NCBI GenBank assembly: GCA_002633025.1
Contig: NMRB01000212.1
Span: 185,147 to 249,146, forward strand
Reading direction: 5' to 3'
Source of the DNA: Notospermus geniculatus
Lineage: Eukaryota; Nemertea; Pilidiophora; Heteronemertea; Lineidae
Length of the DNA: 64,000 nucleotides
Shown here: positions 48,462 through 60,575 of the stretch, in pieces
Numbering within the stretch: position 1 is the stretch's first letter
Layout of the letters: each line of letters starts with the position of its first letter
Made by a program: the position numbers and the translations under genes
Notes under the pieces: generated by a model
What the model saw: only the letters and a program-made list of their open reading frames with translations
The model's database searches: none
What the model was told of the DNA's origin: nothing

Positions 48462-49094
48462 CGGGCTTCTCTAAAATGGCCACTGTTCGTTCATTTATGC
48501 CTCTAGCAGTTACTTTTGGTATCCAAATGAGAACGCATATAGACGTATATAGATCTACTGTATCGCCGGTCACCCATCCACGTATACTGACGGCGCTCAA
48601 CGTTACTTCCAGCTCGGGAGTACCAACGCGCCAACCGAAGGGCCAAAAGGAAATCATCTACGGCCGGCGGGTTAGGTCGTGCCATATACATGTAACTGGG
48701 GGTACAATACATATGTGATCCTTTTTTTGACAGCATCAATATTGTGAAGGAATCTATGCTGCTGCACAGTCTTCTGAGTAAATTGCTTTGAACCAGAAAT
48801 TAAAATGCTTTTTATTACTTTATATTATTTGTGAAAGACAGCGTCAAAACTTGAAAAATCAAACGACAATGTCTACAATACCTCAGTGTGTCCGAACTCT
48901 CCTTTGGGCATTTTTTCATCGCTTTATAGGCTGCAGTTTACATAGAGCTACACGGTGTACGGAGATGCCAGTTAACAAAGGCTTCAGAAAGGATTCTTGA
49001 CCATACCATTGTTAACCGGCGTGTCCGGAAATCTGTGGATAGGCAGCTATCCTCCCTGGCGTCAAAACCGTTTGATAACGCCAGTGCTGCCCTC
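48462..49094. other. Intergenic between convergent ankyrin and DEG/ENaC genes
   Basis: Probably the 3' UTRs of both genes. A possible AATAAA for the minus-strand channel lies at 48816-48811, about 280 bases beyond its stop. Confidence 0.45.
48811..48816 (-). terminator. Possible polyadenylation signal for DEG/ENaC gene
   Basis: AATAAA on the minus strand about 280 bases after the stop codon; position alone supports it. Confidence 0.35.
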
Positions 49095-52000
49095 TTAAGA
49101 TACCGGCGTGAGAGAAAACACGGTGTTACTTTTTTCTTTCTTCTCTCCCGCTTCGTTGTTCTGACTCCGTACAGTGATTTGGTTCGTTTTACGAGAAAGG
49201 TGATCCTGAATCGTCCTTCCTATGTAATATAAGAGCTCTAGGACGGTGATGATGGACCCTCCTAGGAATAGGCCAGCCGTGCCACCGATCTCAGCTGAAA
49301 TACACGGGAAGATTTCGTAAGACAAGTGGAACACGTGATTGCATTGTAGTTTCCAATTGTGGCAGCCAACTTCTGGGCTACTCTAGATAGGCGTTCGACG
49401 GAAGTGTTCACGTCCCGCCTATCATTCACTCCTGCTCCAAACAATAAGATGGAGTGCGAAGACGCCATCCTCCACGCCAGGGGCTTTTATCTCACTTCTC
49501 CTCATCCACTCACACTTCGTCTGCGAGCGTATAAAAGAGGAGCGAGATCAAAACCCCGCTATGGGAGGGTGGAAGATGTTGACGTTGTATTGCAAACTCG
49601 TTGTGTGTGCCAATATCCATTACCTTCCTTGAGTTGAAGTCGTCATCAATCTGTTTTTACAAACGTTCATTAGTGGAGCCGTCCTTCAGCTTATGAATAT
49701 TTGATGACAGGCAAACGCTGCAGCGTGTTGTAGACCTTTCACTGCTCCCCTCTCTCTGACCAACACACCAACTCACACCTCTTCATCCGGGAGGAATCGC
49801 ATTGCTTTCCTGGATACTTACATAACAAGGAAAACCAGTCATACGCCGGGAATTTCTTCACATTCGTGTAGCTCAGACTCTGGTAAAAGATTTCTAGCAT
49901 CAGGATATTCTCCCTGGAAGAAAAAACTAACGTGAGCAGAGTACTTCGGTCCGTTTAATGTGTCTTTAGTGAGTGGTGACGCCGAGAAACAAATCAACGA
50001 TCAGGTTTGAGTGTAAGACCAAGAAACACTCAACGATCGGGTTGTCTTATGAATGGTAATGCCGCGAAACAATCAACGATCGGGTTGTGTTTGAGTGGTA
50101 AGACCAAGAAACAATCGACGATCGGGTTGTGTTTGAGTGGTAAGGCCAAGAAACAATCAACGATCGGGTTGTGTTTGAGCTGGTAAAACCAATAAACAAT
50201 CAACGATCGGGTTGTCTTTAAGTGGCAAGGATCGGTTGAGTGGCAAGACCAAGAAACAATCAACGATCGGGTTGTCTTTGAGGCCGGGCAAGGCCAAGAA
50301 ACAATCAACGATCGGGCTGGCATGAAGCTTACTCACCGTCGCCACGGATACTTACCGTATCATTTTGTCATCAATATTCAGCGTCTTGTTGAAAGCGACG
50401 GTCTCACGCAGGAGTATTCGGAAGGACTCGAGGAAATCCTCTGACCTGAGTTCTGCCACCGGATCTAACAACTCAATCGTCACCTTCTTCAGTTCCTTTA
50501 ACCCTTCTATCAAGGAGAGAGAAAGAGCTTTCAACGGCGGGAATACTTGAGAAGTCTTACTGATCGTGTTGGTGAATTCATGCAGTGGACCAAACTCTTC
50601 GAAATGCTCAATTTCTGAGAACATTTCCATCAACTGGTTTTTCCCTCTCTTGTACTGTTCCATTTTATTCCTGGCCACTTTCGCAGGTGATAAAAGTGGG
50701 ATCAGCTTTTCCTTCGTGATATTTTCCCAGATATGAACCAAATTGAATGTTTTATTCGTCAGCTCCGTGAAGTATTTCTCCGTGCTTTTGGTTTCCTTTC
50801 TGGCCGTATATTTCTTGTACGTTTTACTGATGGCCTGAAGGCTGCCAAGAAGATCATCGGTATAGCCTCGTTGATGGTCAAATCGATACGATTGTGCCAT
50901 TGTTGCATAGTTTACCTCGTCCATGCTCTTTCTTAACTCAATTACTTTGGGGGAGAGGTTTGTATTTACATCAACCGCTTCTCCAGCCTTCGCCAGAAGC
51001 TTCACATAGAGGCTGTTGAACTCCGTTTCGGTCATCGTTGTTTTCAGCGAGGACGCTAATTTTTCGAATTCCCGTAACTTGCGGATGGCGCTGTCTGCTT
51101 CCATTTTGAAAGCATCAATGGCGGCCAGAATGGTGCCCGCCTTGTCGTCGATGATTTTTCTCGGGATGTGCCGGCCTTGATAGACAGTTTTTTTCTCCTT
51201 CAACATCACGTCGACGTAACCAGAAAAAATTGACTTCACTGTATAAATGACGTCGATGGATTCTCCAAAATACGTCGGTAGGTCCTCCATGATCTCGTTG
51301 ACGATTTCTTTCGCCTTGTCAGTTGTTTTGAGCATATTTGCCTTCAATACCTTTGGTATAATTACTTGATAAAGATTCCGAGCTCGAACATTGAACTTTT
51401 CCATCTCTGGTAATAGGTATTGTTTCACTGACCGATACTGGAACACGACTTTAAAGTTGTCCACCGAAGCTTCGCAGATGTTTCTAAGCTCAGAGGTAAG
51501 ATTATTCATCGTCCGTTTTACCTTACTCAGTAGTCCCTCAATATTTCCCATTATGTCCGTTATCTTTGACTTGTGACTGGAAAAGTGTCTCCATGCGTGG
51601 TATACCTCTCGCAGTATCTCTGTATCTCTCTGAAAAATCCTCTTGTCAGTTCGTTGTTTCAGGAACAAAGCTTTCTTGTACTTCTTCAGCAGGCCTTTCT
51701 CGGATTGCAAGACGGACCGGATGGTGTTTAGGCCAGTTGGTGAAAATTTCGTGTCGAATATACTGTAATCAAATTCCTCTACTTCACAAGCACGAGGACA
51801 CTTATGGTGGGTAAGACCGGAATCTGAAATGTTTGAGATGGTGCACTGTCATGATACAGAGCATGGTAGTAGTAATCGTCATTAAATTCACTGAGAATAC
51901 ATTGTGAGGCTCATGTACATTTGCAGAAAGACTGATGTTCTGGTTTTTCGGTAGATGAAAGACAAAATGATCTTACTGATGTCACTGAAGCAGCCGTACA

Positions 52001-55000
52001 TGGTTGAAAAGTTACAATATGGAGGCTTCGGAGCGCCAATCCAGCGTTGACCATATCCAATACAGTCACACATCGATACCGTCTCGTTCGTGAGAACTTC
52101 GGCTAGACAGGATTGGAACGAGTAGGCACGATAGTTCAGCAATGGTCGACTGTCGCATTTCCCGTAAGGCCACTTGAGCCTGGTGATCTGCAAGAAATAT
52201 CGACAACAAAACTGGTCTAAGCTTGTTAGACACCGGTACTCAGGGAAAAATATGCTGGGAAACAATGATTCTTTGTAACTTTAAAATCCAGAGTGTAATG
52301 GTCATCCTCTTTTCGTCATCAGGACAGACGGCGTTGAGGTTTCACCTGATAAAAGCATGATAGAAATGTAATAGTTTGAAGAGGCTCTTGTACTTACAGT
52401 GGTTACCTTCAACGCCAGTCTGGACGCAGCGAATACAGGGACAGCTTCTCCCAAGTCAGAAACTCTAGGATATGTACTCCCATCGTACGGCAAGACCTGG
52501 ATGCCGGACGCCACATGCGGTCCCGGAGACCGCTCGTACGTTTCTGCGTTCAACAGCAACTGGAGACCATCCGACGCTCCTGAAGAAATGATCTCTGGCT
52601 TCCAAAAACTATTTTTCACTCATTAAGAATGGGTGCACTGACAGGTCTCGTAACGCATTCGAGAACCTTTCAACAAGAAATGCCTGAAGTAATCAGTGGG
52701 TGTTAAAGGACCACAGTATTGCCACTTTTTCTCGGCACCGCGCCACTCTCCAACCCAGGGACAAACGACGTTGTCGGCGAATTGACCCGATTTACGACTA
52801 CATTTTGTAATGCATTTTAAAAATGCAAAAAATTGTAGTTAGTCTTTACTACCGCTAGGTGACTTACTTTACGTCAGCAGTCAAATAACGCTTTTGAGAT
52901 CCAATACCGTGCTCCTTTAATCTACGTCACCGGTAACTGTGACGATGTTGTTGTTATTATTGTTGTTAGCGAAATGTGACAAAAGTCACTTGTGACGAGG
53001 CACAAAATTCCAACAGGTAACCGCAGTACCATTAGTACATATAGTATGGCCTATCACGTTATAACTCGAGTGGCTTTTAAATCTATACTCCAAACAACAT
53101 TTATCAAAAATTTCGTCGGGCTTGAGTACGTACTCACCAGTGTTGGTGACAGACAGCCCCTCTCCTTCGTCTCCTCTGGCTTCGTTGAAAATGAAACACA
53201 CACCAAAATCTGTCATCTCTGTTGTAAAATTACGATAACTGCAGGGTCCCCCTTGCCATGTGCATCTAGAAGCAAATAGGGATTTTTATCGCCAAGGCTT
53301 GCACTCATCTGATCGTTCTTCGTGAACAATGTCATGATTGCGCGGATGAGGGGGATCGTTTACTATTAGTAGGGGTACAATCCGCCAGCCATGAGAATAG
53401 ACCTGATGCATCGACCTTAGCATCATTTAATTACCGGTACGGGAAACGGGTACTGACAAATCCGAAAATCCTTTTAAGAAGACGAAGTAACTAACATAGC
53501 CTACTTGATGATGGTATCCTCACTCTGATGGGCCATGTCCATCATAACCTTGTGAATATTCAAGCTATCCAGATCAGTAATCTTCCGCCGGGCCCTCGGG
53601 TCTTTCCCGAAAAATGTCTCCAACTTGTAATATATGCCAGCATCAACTGCTTTGGACAATCTGAAAGTGCCAGGATATGATTTGTCTTCAGTTGGTGAAA
53701 GTCTGAGGAAGATGGGATGAAGTCAGGCTTAGGCTACTCATTAAGCAACTTCAAGTTTTACTGGAACCTCATGCAACCTTTCTGACCTAGTTGTCAGAAA
53801 TAGCCAATTGGGTCTTATGGTGGCAGTTGTAAACCAATCAGCACGTGTCCATGAAACTTTTCTGACCTACTAGTCAGAAGTAGCCAATCGTGTTTCGTGG
53901 CGGCAGTTTTAAACAATCAGCACGTGATTTTTGGCGAATTTCAAGCCAATGAGTGGACGACATCACTCCGGGATCCGAACAGAACTGATTGAAAAAAAAC
54001 ATCCAACATCGTTGTAGCCTAGTACCGACCTGAACTGGTTAGTATTACAGATGGCGACAGTCGGGAACCTCAATGTTGTGTTATAAGCGACATTCACGTC
54101 CACCCTGACGGGGTAGTGATAGTAGTATTTAACCCGCTGAATGGTCTGGACGGTGAACCAGGTGAAGAAGGTGGCAACGATGAGCATCCAAACCAACCTG
54201 GAACATCAAGGTCAAAGTCAAGGTCAAGGCCACTCATTTAGCTACGGACGTGGGCGTTTGTGTCAATATCTGAACTAGCTGTTAAGTTCTTCTATCAATG
54301 ACTAACTCCGAAATTTATCTGAGTATCCACCCGGATAATTCCCTTGTAAATGATGACGAAAGCGGGTCGTCAGTTCTCTGAAGGGGGCTCATCAATGCTG
54401 GATGGGTCGAAGTAACTTCTTTTAGGCCAAGAGTCAAGGACGATTTTTGGCAACGGTAGAAAGGGGCGAACCTTTCCTCTGCTTCCTGGGCCAAAGAGGC
54501 GAACCGCTCTTCTACTTTTTGGGCAATGATAGAAGGCGCGAACCTGTCTTCAACCTTTTGGCCAATTAGTTGGACAACACCATGAGCAGTGTGTGTAATT
54601 TTCTCTGTTCGCTCTCGAAAGCTTACCGATGAGAGAATTGCTGTAGTCATTTTGATAAATCATTCAGACAAATTGTTCTGACTTGCTTTGACTACCGACA
54701 TTTGACATCACGAATTTTGGTTCTGTCGCCTTTTAAGGACCTACAAATTTGTACAGGTAGTCACGTTTCATTAATAAATTAGTGATACATGTATTTGTAA
54801 CCTTGGGCAGGAGTCTGACAGGTTGTCGTTAGTAATCGAATGAGAACAATTTTCGGTTGTTGTGTTGCTAATGAGAAGTTTTGACTAATTATAACAGGAA
54901 CAGTTTTGCAGCACATAACCACTTCATTGCTCCCCTGGCACTTGTGGTGGTCTGCAATCTCAGGACCCCACTGTTGGGAAATGTTGGAATTTCAGAGTCA

Positions 55001-56196
55001 ATATCCCATAACCATAAACTTTCACTTTGGAGTATTTGCGCTGATTGCACTCATCAGTATGCATCATATGTTTTTGTTCATCATTTATAATGGCTGGTAT
55101 TCATAAAAGTTAGCAAATATGCTTTTTACTTAAAATTTGCACAGCGAGGTCCAATGAATGTACTGTGCAAAACTCCCTTATAAAAAATATTCTCCATTTT
55201 ACCATGGTGAATGGTAATTTCGAACGGTAAAAGAAGGTTTAGCATCATGGTGAAAGCCAACTATACCATGGTAAACTGTCCTTTACCATTCGAAATTACC
55301 ATGTTAAAATGAAGATTTTCATAAGGGTTGAAGTAAAAGCATATTAGCCAATTGGTTCATTTCACTGGACAAACCACAAATCTAGCACCGTTTGAGTTTG
55401 ATGGTCATTGTTTCTCCTTCAGTCTTGCAAGTCATCGTTTTCGCCCTTGAGTGCCGGTGTAATATCTGTTAGTGTTTCCGCATGTCAGTGTCCCCTTATT
55501 GTTTGGGGCGCTGTCAGGTAGATCAACCCACTTCTTTGCAGGGACGGATCCAGGATTTCAGGAAAGAGGGGGCGCACCGTGCTAGATACATTGGAATCTA
55601 CGGTCAATTTCAATGATTTGCTCCAAATTTCAGATTTTCACGGTCAATTTTAAAGATTTGTCGGCCGAAAGGGGGGGCGTGCGCCGGGTGCGCCCCCCCC
55701 CCCTTGGATCCGCGCCTGCTTTGTGTGCGTTTCCTGCTGTCAACTCGCATCTTTTTCTGACAGACAATAGCAGGCGAACACTCAAGATGGGGACCAAAAT
55801 TGAACAAGGTTAGGCTACCGTACTCCGTTTCATTGTTCAAAAAGAGGGGTAAAGATTTGTGGCTATAGAAACCGTCACCACTCGAATTTCGATTGTAACT
55901 CGGACTTGCATTCCGACAACCACTTCCTTCACACCAGCCTCATGATATTGTGACAGGGTGGTGAACGGATTCTTCAGTCTAGAGGTACAACACATTGAAC
56001 TGCTAAATAATATGACCACAGTGGCTAAAATATGAACTCACCGCCCGAACCATGTGCCTGCCTCAAAGGTGTAACGGACTCCGTGAAAACTTGTATTTTC
56101 CGTGTATTTCCTTATGAACTCGTGCACTATTCCCCACCGTTTCGAATTTTTCATAAACTGACAGGTCGCAGTTGTGTCAGTAGTGGAACTAGCCAT
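49095..56196 (-). CDS. DEG/ENaC (amiloride-sensitive, ASIC-like) sodium channel with very large extracellular insertion
   Basis: Exons on the minus strand: first exon 56196-56042 or 54650-54544, then 54197-54030, 53660-53505, 53265-53139/8, 52618-52398, 52187-51977, 51823-50356, 49913-49822, 49294-49095 (TAA). Phases agree throughout, giving about 916 or 932 residues; the family is usually 500-700. Using the 916 form: cytoplasmic HG motif, TM1 at 37-57, FPTVAICNTNQFR at 80-92, CTWQGGPC and TTE..DFGVCFIFN at 145-170, SDGLQLLLN, KWPYGKC, SCL...CDC...YC...C, KCPRACEVEEFDYS at 338-348, an insertion of about 450 residues (360-818), ENILMLEIFY, then TM2 with EIGGTAGLFLGGSII at 852-866; GGS is the G-x-S selectivity motif. 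Such proteins form trimeric cation channels in the plasma membrane. The acceptor of exon 5 (52619) is weak. Confidence 0.9.
49985..50330. repeat. ~42-bp minisatellite next to DEG/ENaC exon 7
   Basis: Eight copies centred on AACAATCAACGATCGGGTTG with a linker TTTGAGTGGTAAGACCAAG. Each carries the palindrome CGATCG. It lies in the intron about 25 bases downstream of exon 7's donor in the transcript. Confidence 0.85.
50356..51823 (-). other. DEG/ENaC exon 7: single 1468-nt exon encoding the insertion
   Basis: The exon opens after acceptor TTTCAG with about 28 canonical residues (KCPRAC...FDYS...FSPTGLN), then about 450 residues without family match. These are rich in Lys, Glu, Leu and Ile in heptad-like spacing, almost lack cysteine (one, in NICEAS) and have few prolines, with sequons NLT, NKT, NIT and NKT. 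It looks mostly alpha-helical, probably coiled coil. It ends KMIR at donor GTAAGT. In ASIC the same place, between the thumb and ENILVLDIFF, has a short helix. Confidence 0.85.
53770..53930. repeat. Two-copy ~75-bp tandem duplication
   Basis: Two diverged copies containing TTTCTGACCTA.T.GTCAGAA, AGCCAAT, and CAATCAGCACGTG follow each other inside a DEG/ENaC intron. Confidence 0.6.
54544..54650 (-). CDS. DEG/ENaC candidate first coding exon B
   Basis: ATG at 54650, 35 codons plus two bases, with THTAHGVV, the His-Gly gating motif of DEG/ENaC N-termini. The donor at 54543 leaves AG, completing Arg with the TM1 exon at 54197. Downstream the frame stays open and repeats a roughly 36-bp unit (VEDRFAP, VEERFAS, AEERFAP) with a second in-phase donor-like AGGTTCGCC, so a longer exon is possible. 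Confidence 0.6.
55113..55347. mobile_element. Inverted-repeat MITE
   Basis: Left GCAAATATGCTTTTTACTT is inverted as AAGTAAAAGCATATT at the right, and inside CATTTTA.CATGGT and GGTAATTTCGAA.GGTAAA pair with their complements. Part of the right arm is repeated at 57041 through the haplotype duplication. Confidence 0.65.
55539..55718. mobile_element. 180-bp TIR element present in one haplotype only
   Basis: Left end CAGGGACGGATCCAGG; right end inverted as CCTTGGATCCGCGCCTG. CTTTG flanks both sides (55534-55538 and 55719-55723). The right copy shows the empty site with a single CTTTG (near 57335). C-rich and G-rich runs lie at the inner edges. CAG ends with a 5-bp duplication resemble hAT5-type elements. 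Confidence 0.88.
56042..56196 (-). CDS. DEG/ENaC candidate first coding exon A
   Basis: ATG at 56196, 51 codons plus two bases (CG), donor GTGAGT. The protein has EFIRKYTENTSFHGVRYTFE, a strong match to the family N-terminus with its His-Gly motif, and ends TWFGR. Phase fits the TM1 exon at 54197, giving GR followed by LVWMLIV. Its second copy is at 57808-57654. Confidence 0.75.
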
Positions 56197-56577
56197 TGCA
56201 AATATGGGCGTCCCAAATATAATTGGGAATCTTTCATAAATCAACTAGACGTTAACTGGACTATCCATTCTTGGAGATGTTGCACGTGCTCCCGAACCTG
56301 TTCTCGGTTTAAATGACAGCAGTGGTGTTGGTCGGTCCTAGAACGCCGTACTGCCAGAATATCGACTAAAAGCAAGTTTTTAGAATTCGCACTCTTAAAA
56401 GCTTTAAGCCATTAATATATCATACATCTATGGCGACTAGTATTTTAAATCGTTAGCACATCAGATATAATGAGCAGGTATCATATTTAACATTTCATTA
56501 GCTTGGTCTTGTTTGCTGTGGGGAGGGGACTGGAAATGATATGTCACAAGACGTCAGACCAACCCCTAAACTGAAGT

Positions 56578-56679
56578 CAGGGCCGTAGGCCTAGCAATTT
56601 TTGCTGAAAAATTTTTTTTGCACAATTTGCCTGGGGGAGGGGGGATTTGCCCCTTGTCCCTATGCTGGCTACGGGCCTG
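56578..56679. mobile_element. Short TIR element, CAGGGCCGTAG ends
   Basis: CAGGGCCGTAG is inverted as CTACGGGCCTG at 102 bp distance. AAGT lies directly outside both ends. A matching shorter copy is at 58208-58290 in the other haplotype, so the insertion is older than the allele split. Confidence 0.55.
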
Positions 56680-57039
56680 TAAGTAATCAAGGGTTCTATT
56701 TCTAATGAAATAATATAGGAAGATTGAAATGTATCATTAAAGAAAGGTTTATTTACACTTTATGAACAAGTACACTTACATTTTTATGATAACAAGTCAC
56801 CAATGGTTACAAGGTGGATGGTGACGATTTACATCATTCTATTGACCTCTGTCAGCAGAGAGAGACCAACTCTGTGAATGGAATTATTTCCTTCAAAATA
56901 CTTTTGACCACTTGTGACAATTGAATCTTTGAGGACATTGGCAAGGCTCCCCAGATCCATGAACCTCAGTCATTGTTTCCAATTGGATACTCCCACAGCA
57001 TCACAATCATAAGATTAGTTATGTGAATACTCATCAATC

Positions 57040-57040
57040 N
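57040..57040. other. Assembly join (single N)
   Basis: Junction between the two copies 55244-57039 and 57041-58647. Confidence 0.9.
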
Positions 57041-58647
57041 ATCATGGTGAAAGCCAACTATACCATGGTAAACTGTCCTTTGCCATTCGAAATTACCATG
57101 TTAAAATGAAGATTTTCATAAGGGTTGAAGTAAAAGCATATTAGCCAATTGGTTCATTTCACTGGACAAACCACAAATCTAGCACCGTTTGAGTTTGATG
57201 GTCATTGTTTCTCCTTCAGTCTTGCAAGTCATCGTTTTCGCCCTTGAGTGCCGGTGTAATATCTGTTAGTGTTTCCGCATGTCAGTGTCCCCTTATTGTT
57301 TGGGGCGCTGTCAGGTAGATCAACCCACTTCTTTGTGTGCGTTTCCTGCTGTCAACTCGCATCTTTTTCTGACAGACAATAGCAGGCGAACACTCAAGAT
57401 GGGGACCAAAATTGAACAAGGTTAGGCTACCGTACTCCGTTTCATTGTTCAAAAAGAGGGGTAAAGATTTATGGCTATAGAAACCGTCACCACTCGAATT
57501 TCGATTGTAACTCGGACTTGCATTCCGACAACCACTTCCTTCACACCAGCCTCATGATATTGTGACAGGGTGGTGAACGGATTCTTCAGTCTAGAGGTAC
57601 AACACATTGAACTGCTAAATAATATGACCACAGTGGCTAAAATATGAACTCACCGCCCGAACCATGTGCCTGCCTCAAAGGTGTAACGGACTCCGTGAAA
57701 ACTTGTATTTTCCGTGTATTTCCTTATGAACTCGTGCACTATTCCCCACCGTTTCGAATTTTTCATGAACTGACAGGTCGCAGTTGTGTCAGTAGTGGAA
57801 CTAGCCATTGCAAATATCGGCGTCCGAAATATAATTGGGAATCTTTCATAAATCAACTAACTAGACCGTAAATCAACTAGACCGTTAACTGGACTATCCA
57901 TTTTTGGAGATGTTGAACATGCTTCCAAACCTGTTCTCGGTTTAAATGACAGCAGTGGTGTTGGTCGGTCCTAGAACGCCGTACTGCCAGAATATCGACT
58001 AAAAGCAAGTTTTTAGAATTCGCACTCTTAAAAGCTTTAAGCCATTAATATATCATACATTTATGGCGACTAGTATTTAAATCGTTAGCACATCAAATAT
58101 TAATGAGCAGGTGTCATATTTAACATTTCATTAGCTTGGTCTTGTTTGGGGAGGGGACTGGAAATGATATGTCACAAGACCTCCGACCAACCCCTAAACA
58201 GAAGTCAGGGCCGTAGCTATTTTTGCTGAAAATTTTTTTTGGCACAATTTGCCTGGGGGAGCCTTGTCCCTATGCTGGCTACGGGCCTGTAAGTAATCAA
58301 GGGTTCTATTTCTAATGAAATAATATAGGAAGATTGAAATTTATCATTAAAGAAAGGTTTATTTACACTTTATCAACAAGTACACTTTCATTTTTATAAC
58401 AAGTCACCAATGGTTACAAGGTGGGATGGTGACGATTTACATCATTCTATTGACCTCTGTCAGCAGAGAGAGACCAAATCTGTGAATGGAATTATTTCCT
58501 TCAAAATACTTTTGACCACTTGTGACAATTGAATCTTTGAGGAGATTGGCAAGGCTCCCCAGATCCATGAACCTCAGTCATTGTTTCCAATTGGATACTC
58601 CCATAGCATCACAATCATAAGATTAGTTATGTGAATACTCATCAATC
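57041..58647. repeat. Direct duplication with channel first exon, right copy
   Basis: Second haplotype copy of 55244-57039. It continues into unique sequence leading to POLR2L. It lacks the 180-bp element and has small indels near 57850, 58060 and 58220. Confidence 0.92.
57654..57808 (-). CDS. Haplotype copy of DEG/ENaC first exon A
   Basis: Same 155-nt exon as 56196-56042, with identical protein and donor. It has no downstream channel exons of its own, consistent with an assembly duplicate. Confidence 0.75.
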
Positions 58648-58664
58648 CAAAGTTAGGTGATGAT

Positions 58665-58712
58665 CTCCCAAGTTAGGTGATGATCTCCCCTATTTCAAAT
58701 AGGGGAGATTTG
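58665..58712. repeat. Small tandem repeat and hairpin
   Basis: AAGTTAGGTGATGATCTCCC occurs twice (starting about 58650), followed by hairpin TCTCCCCTATTT/AAATAGGGGAGA, just beyond the POLR2L stop on the minus strand. Could influence 3' end formation; no direct evidence. Confidence 0.5.
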
Positions 58713-58745
58713 CATCCATTTTCATCCAGGGTATATGATGGAATA

Positions 58746-59912
<1,167 letters not shown>

Positions 59913-59921
59913 CCGATGGTG

Positions 59922-60294
59922 CAACCTCGTTCCCAGGGGTCGTTCGCTTTCTGACAATATGGCGGTCGCGTCACTAACCCCTGGCATCAGCTTTGGATTT
60001 AACGCACGTGATTGGTTGACGGGAAACCGTCAAATATATCCAAGAATATACCCAAAGAAATTTTCAAAATATTTTGGATCACACCAGAAGGTTATCTATT
60101 TCCAGGTTTGATGATTTTTTGTAAAAAGAATTTTAAAAAGCACTGGTTAGTATTTCAAATTGATTATTTTGACTCGTGCTGCCACCTATACTTAGTCCAA
60201 GATTCCTGGATTAGCAACCGAAGCTGATTCCAGGGGTTAGTGAGCGAGTGGTCCGAGGTTGTCTGAGCGAACTATACCCCTGGGGACGAGGTTG
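59922..60294. mobile_element. 373-bp TIR element with 9-bp target duplication
   Basis: CAACCTCGTTCCCAGGGG at the left is inverted as CCCCTGGGGACGAGGTTG at the right with one mismatch. CCGATGGTG flanks both ends (59913-59921 and 60295-60303). A 9-bp duplication suggests a Mutator-like element, or a hAT with 8 bp plus a chance match. No ORF. Confidence 0.82.
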
Positions 60295-60530
60295 CCGATG
60301 GTGTCGCTTTTGAATTTGCTGAATGGTAGGACCAGTCGTGGCCGCCATACTTGCCGGAATCCCGGCAAGTAATTAATTATTCATGCATTGAACCTGTTAA
60401 CCAATGGGAAGGCGTACATCGTGGAGCACGTGTGTTTGCAGTTTATTGTAAACATCATCCGTGTCCTCGCTTCAACCGTCACTTGGAAGAATTGACGTTC
60501 AACCAGGAGGTTTTATCTTGTACAATCTGA

Positions 60531-60575
60531 ATGGATATTATAATCGAAACACACGTGGATGAACGGATGATGCAG
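60531..60575 (+). CDS. Possible first coding exon of an unidentified gene
   Basis: ATG followed by 15 codons (MDIIIETHVDERMMQ) and a donor GTAGGT. No later exon that fits phase 0 could be found, and I do not recognise the peptide. It may belong to a gene extending right, or be chance. Confidence 0.25.

Larger units (their letters stand above)
55244..57039. repeat. Direct duplication with channel first exon, left copy
   Basis: Matches 57041-58647 in the same orientation. It contains first exon A at 56196-56042 and a 180-bp transposon (55539-55718) missing from the right copy. Confidence 0.92.

Noticed and set aside
55837-56019. Minus-strand frame after channel exon A, also seen at 57449-57631, tested as a TM1 exon
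   Set aside because: Only about 17 bases separate it from the exon A donor, it lacks a hydrophobic helix, and the true TM1 exon at 54197 fits in phase. Its duplication is explained by the haplotype copies.
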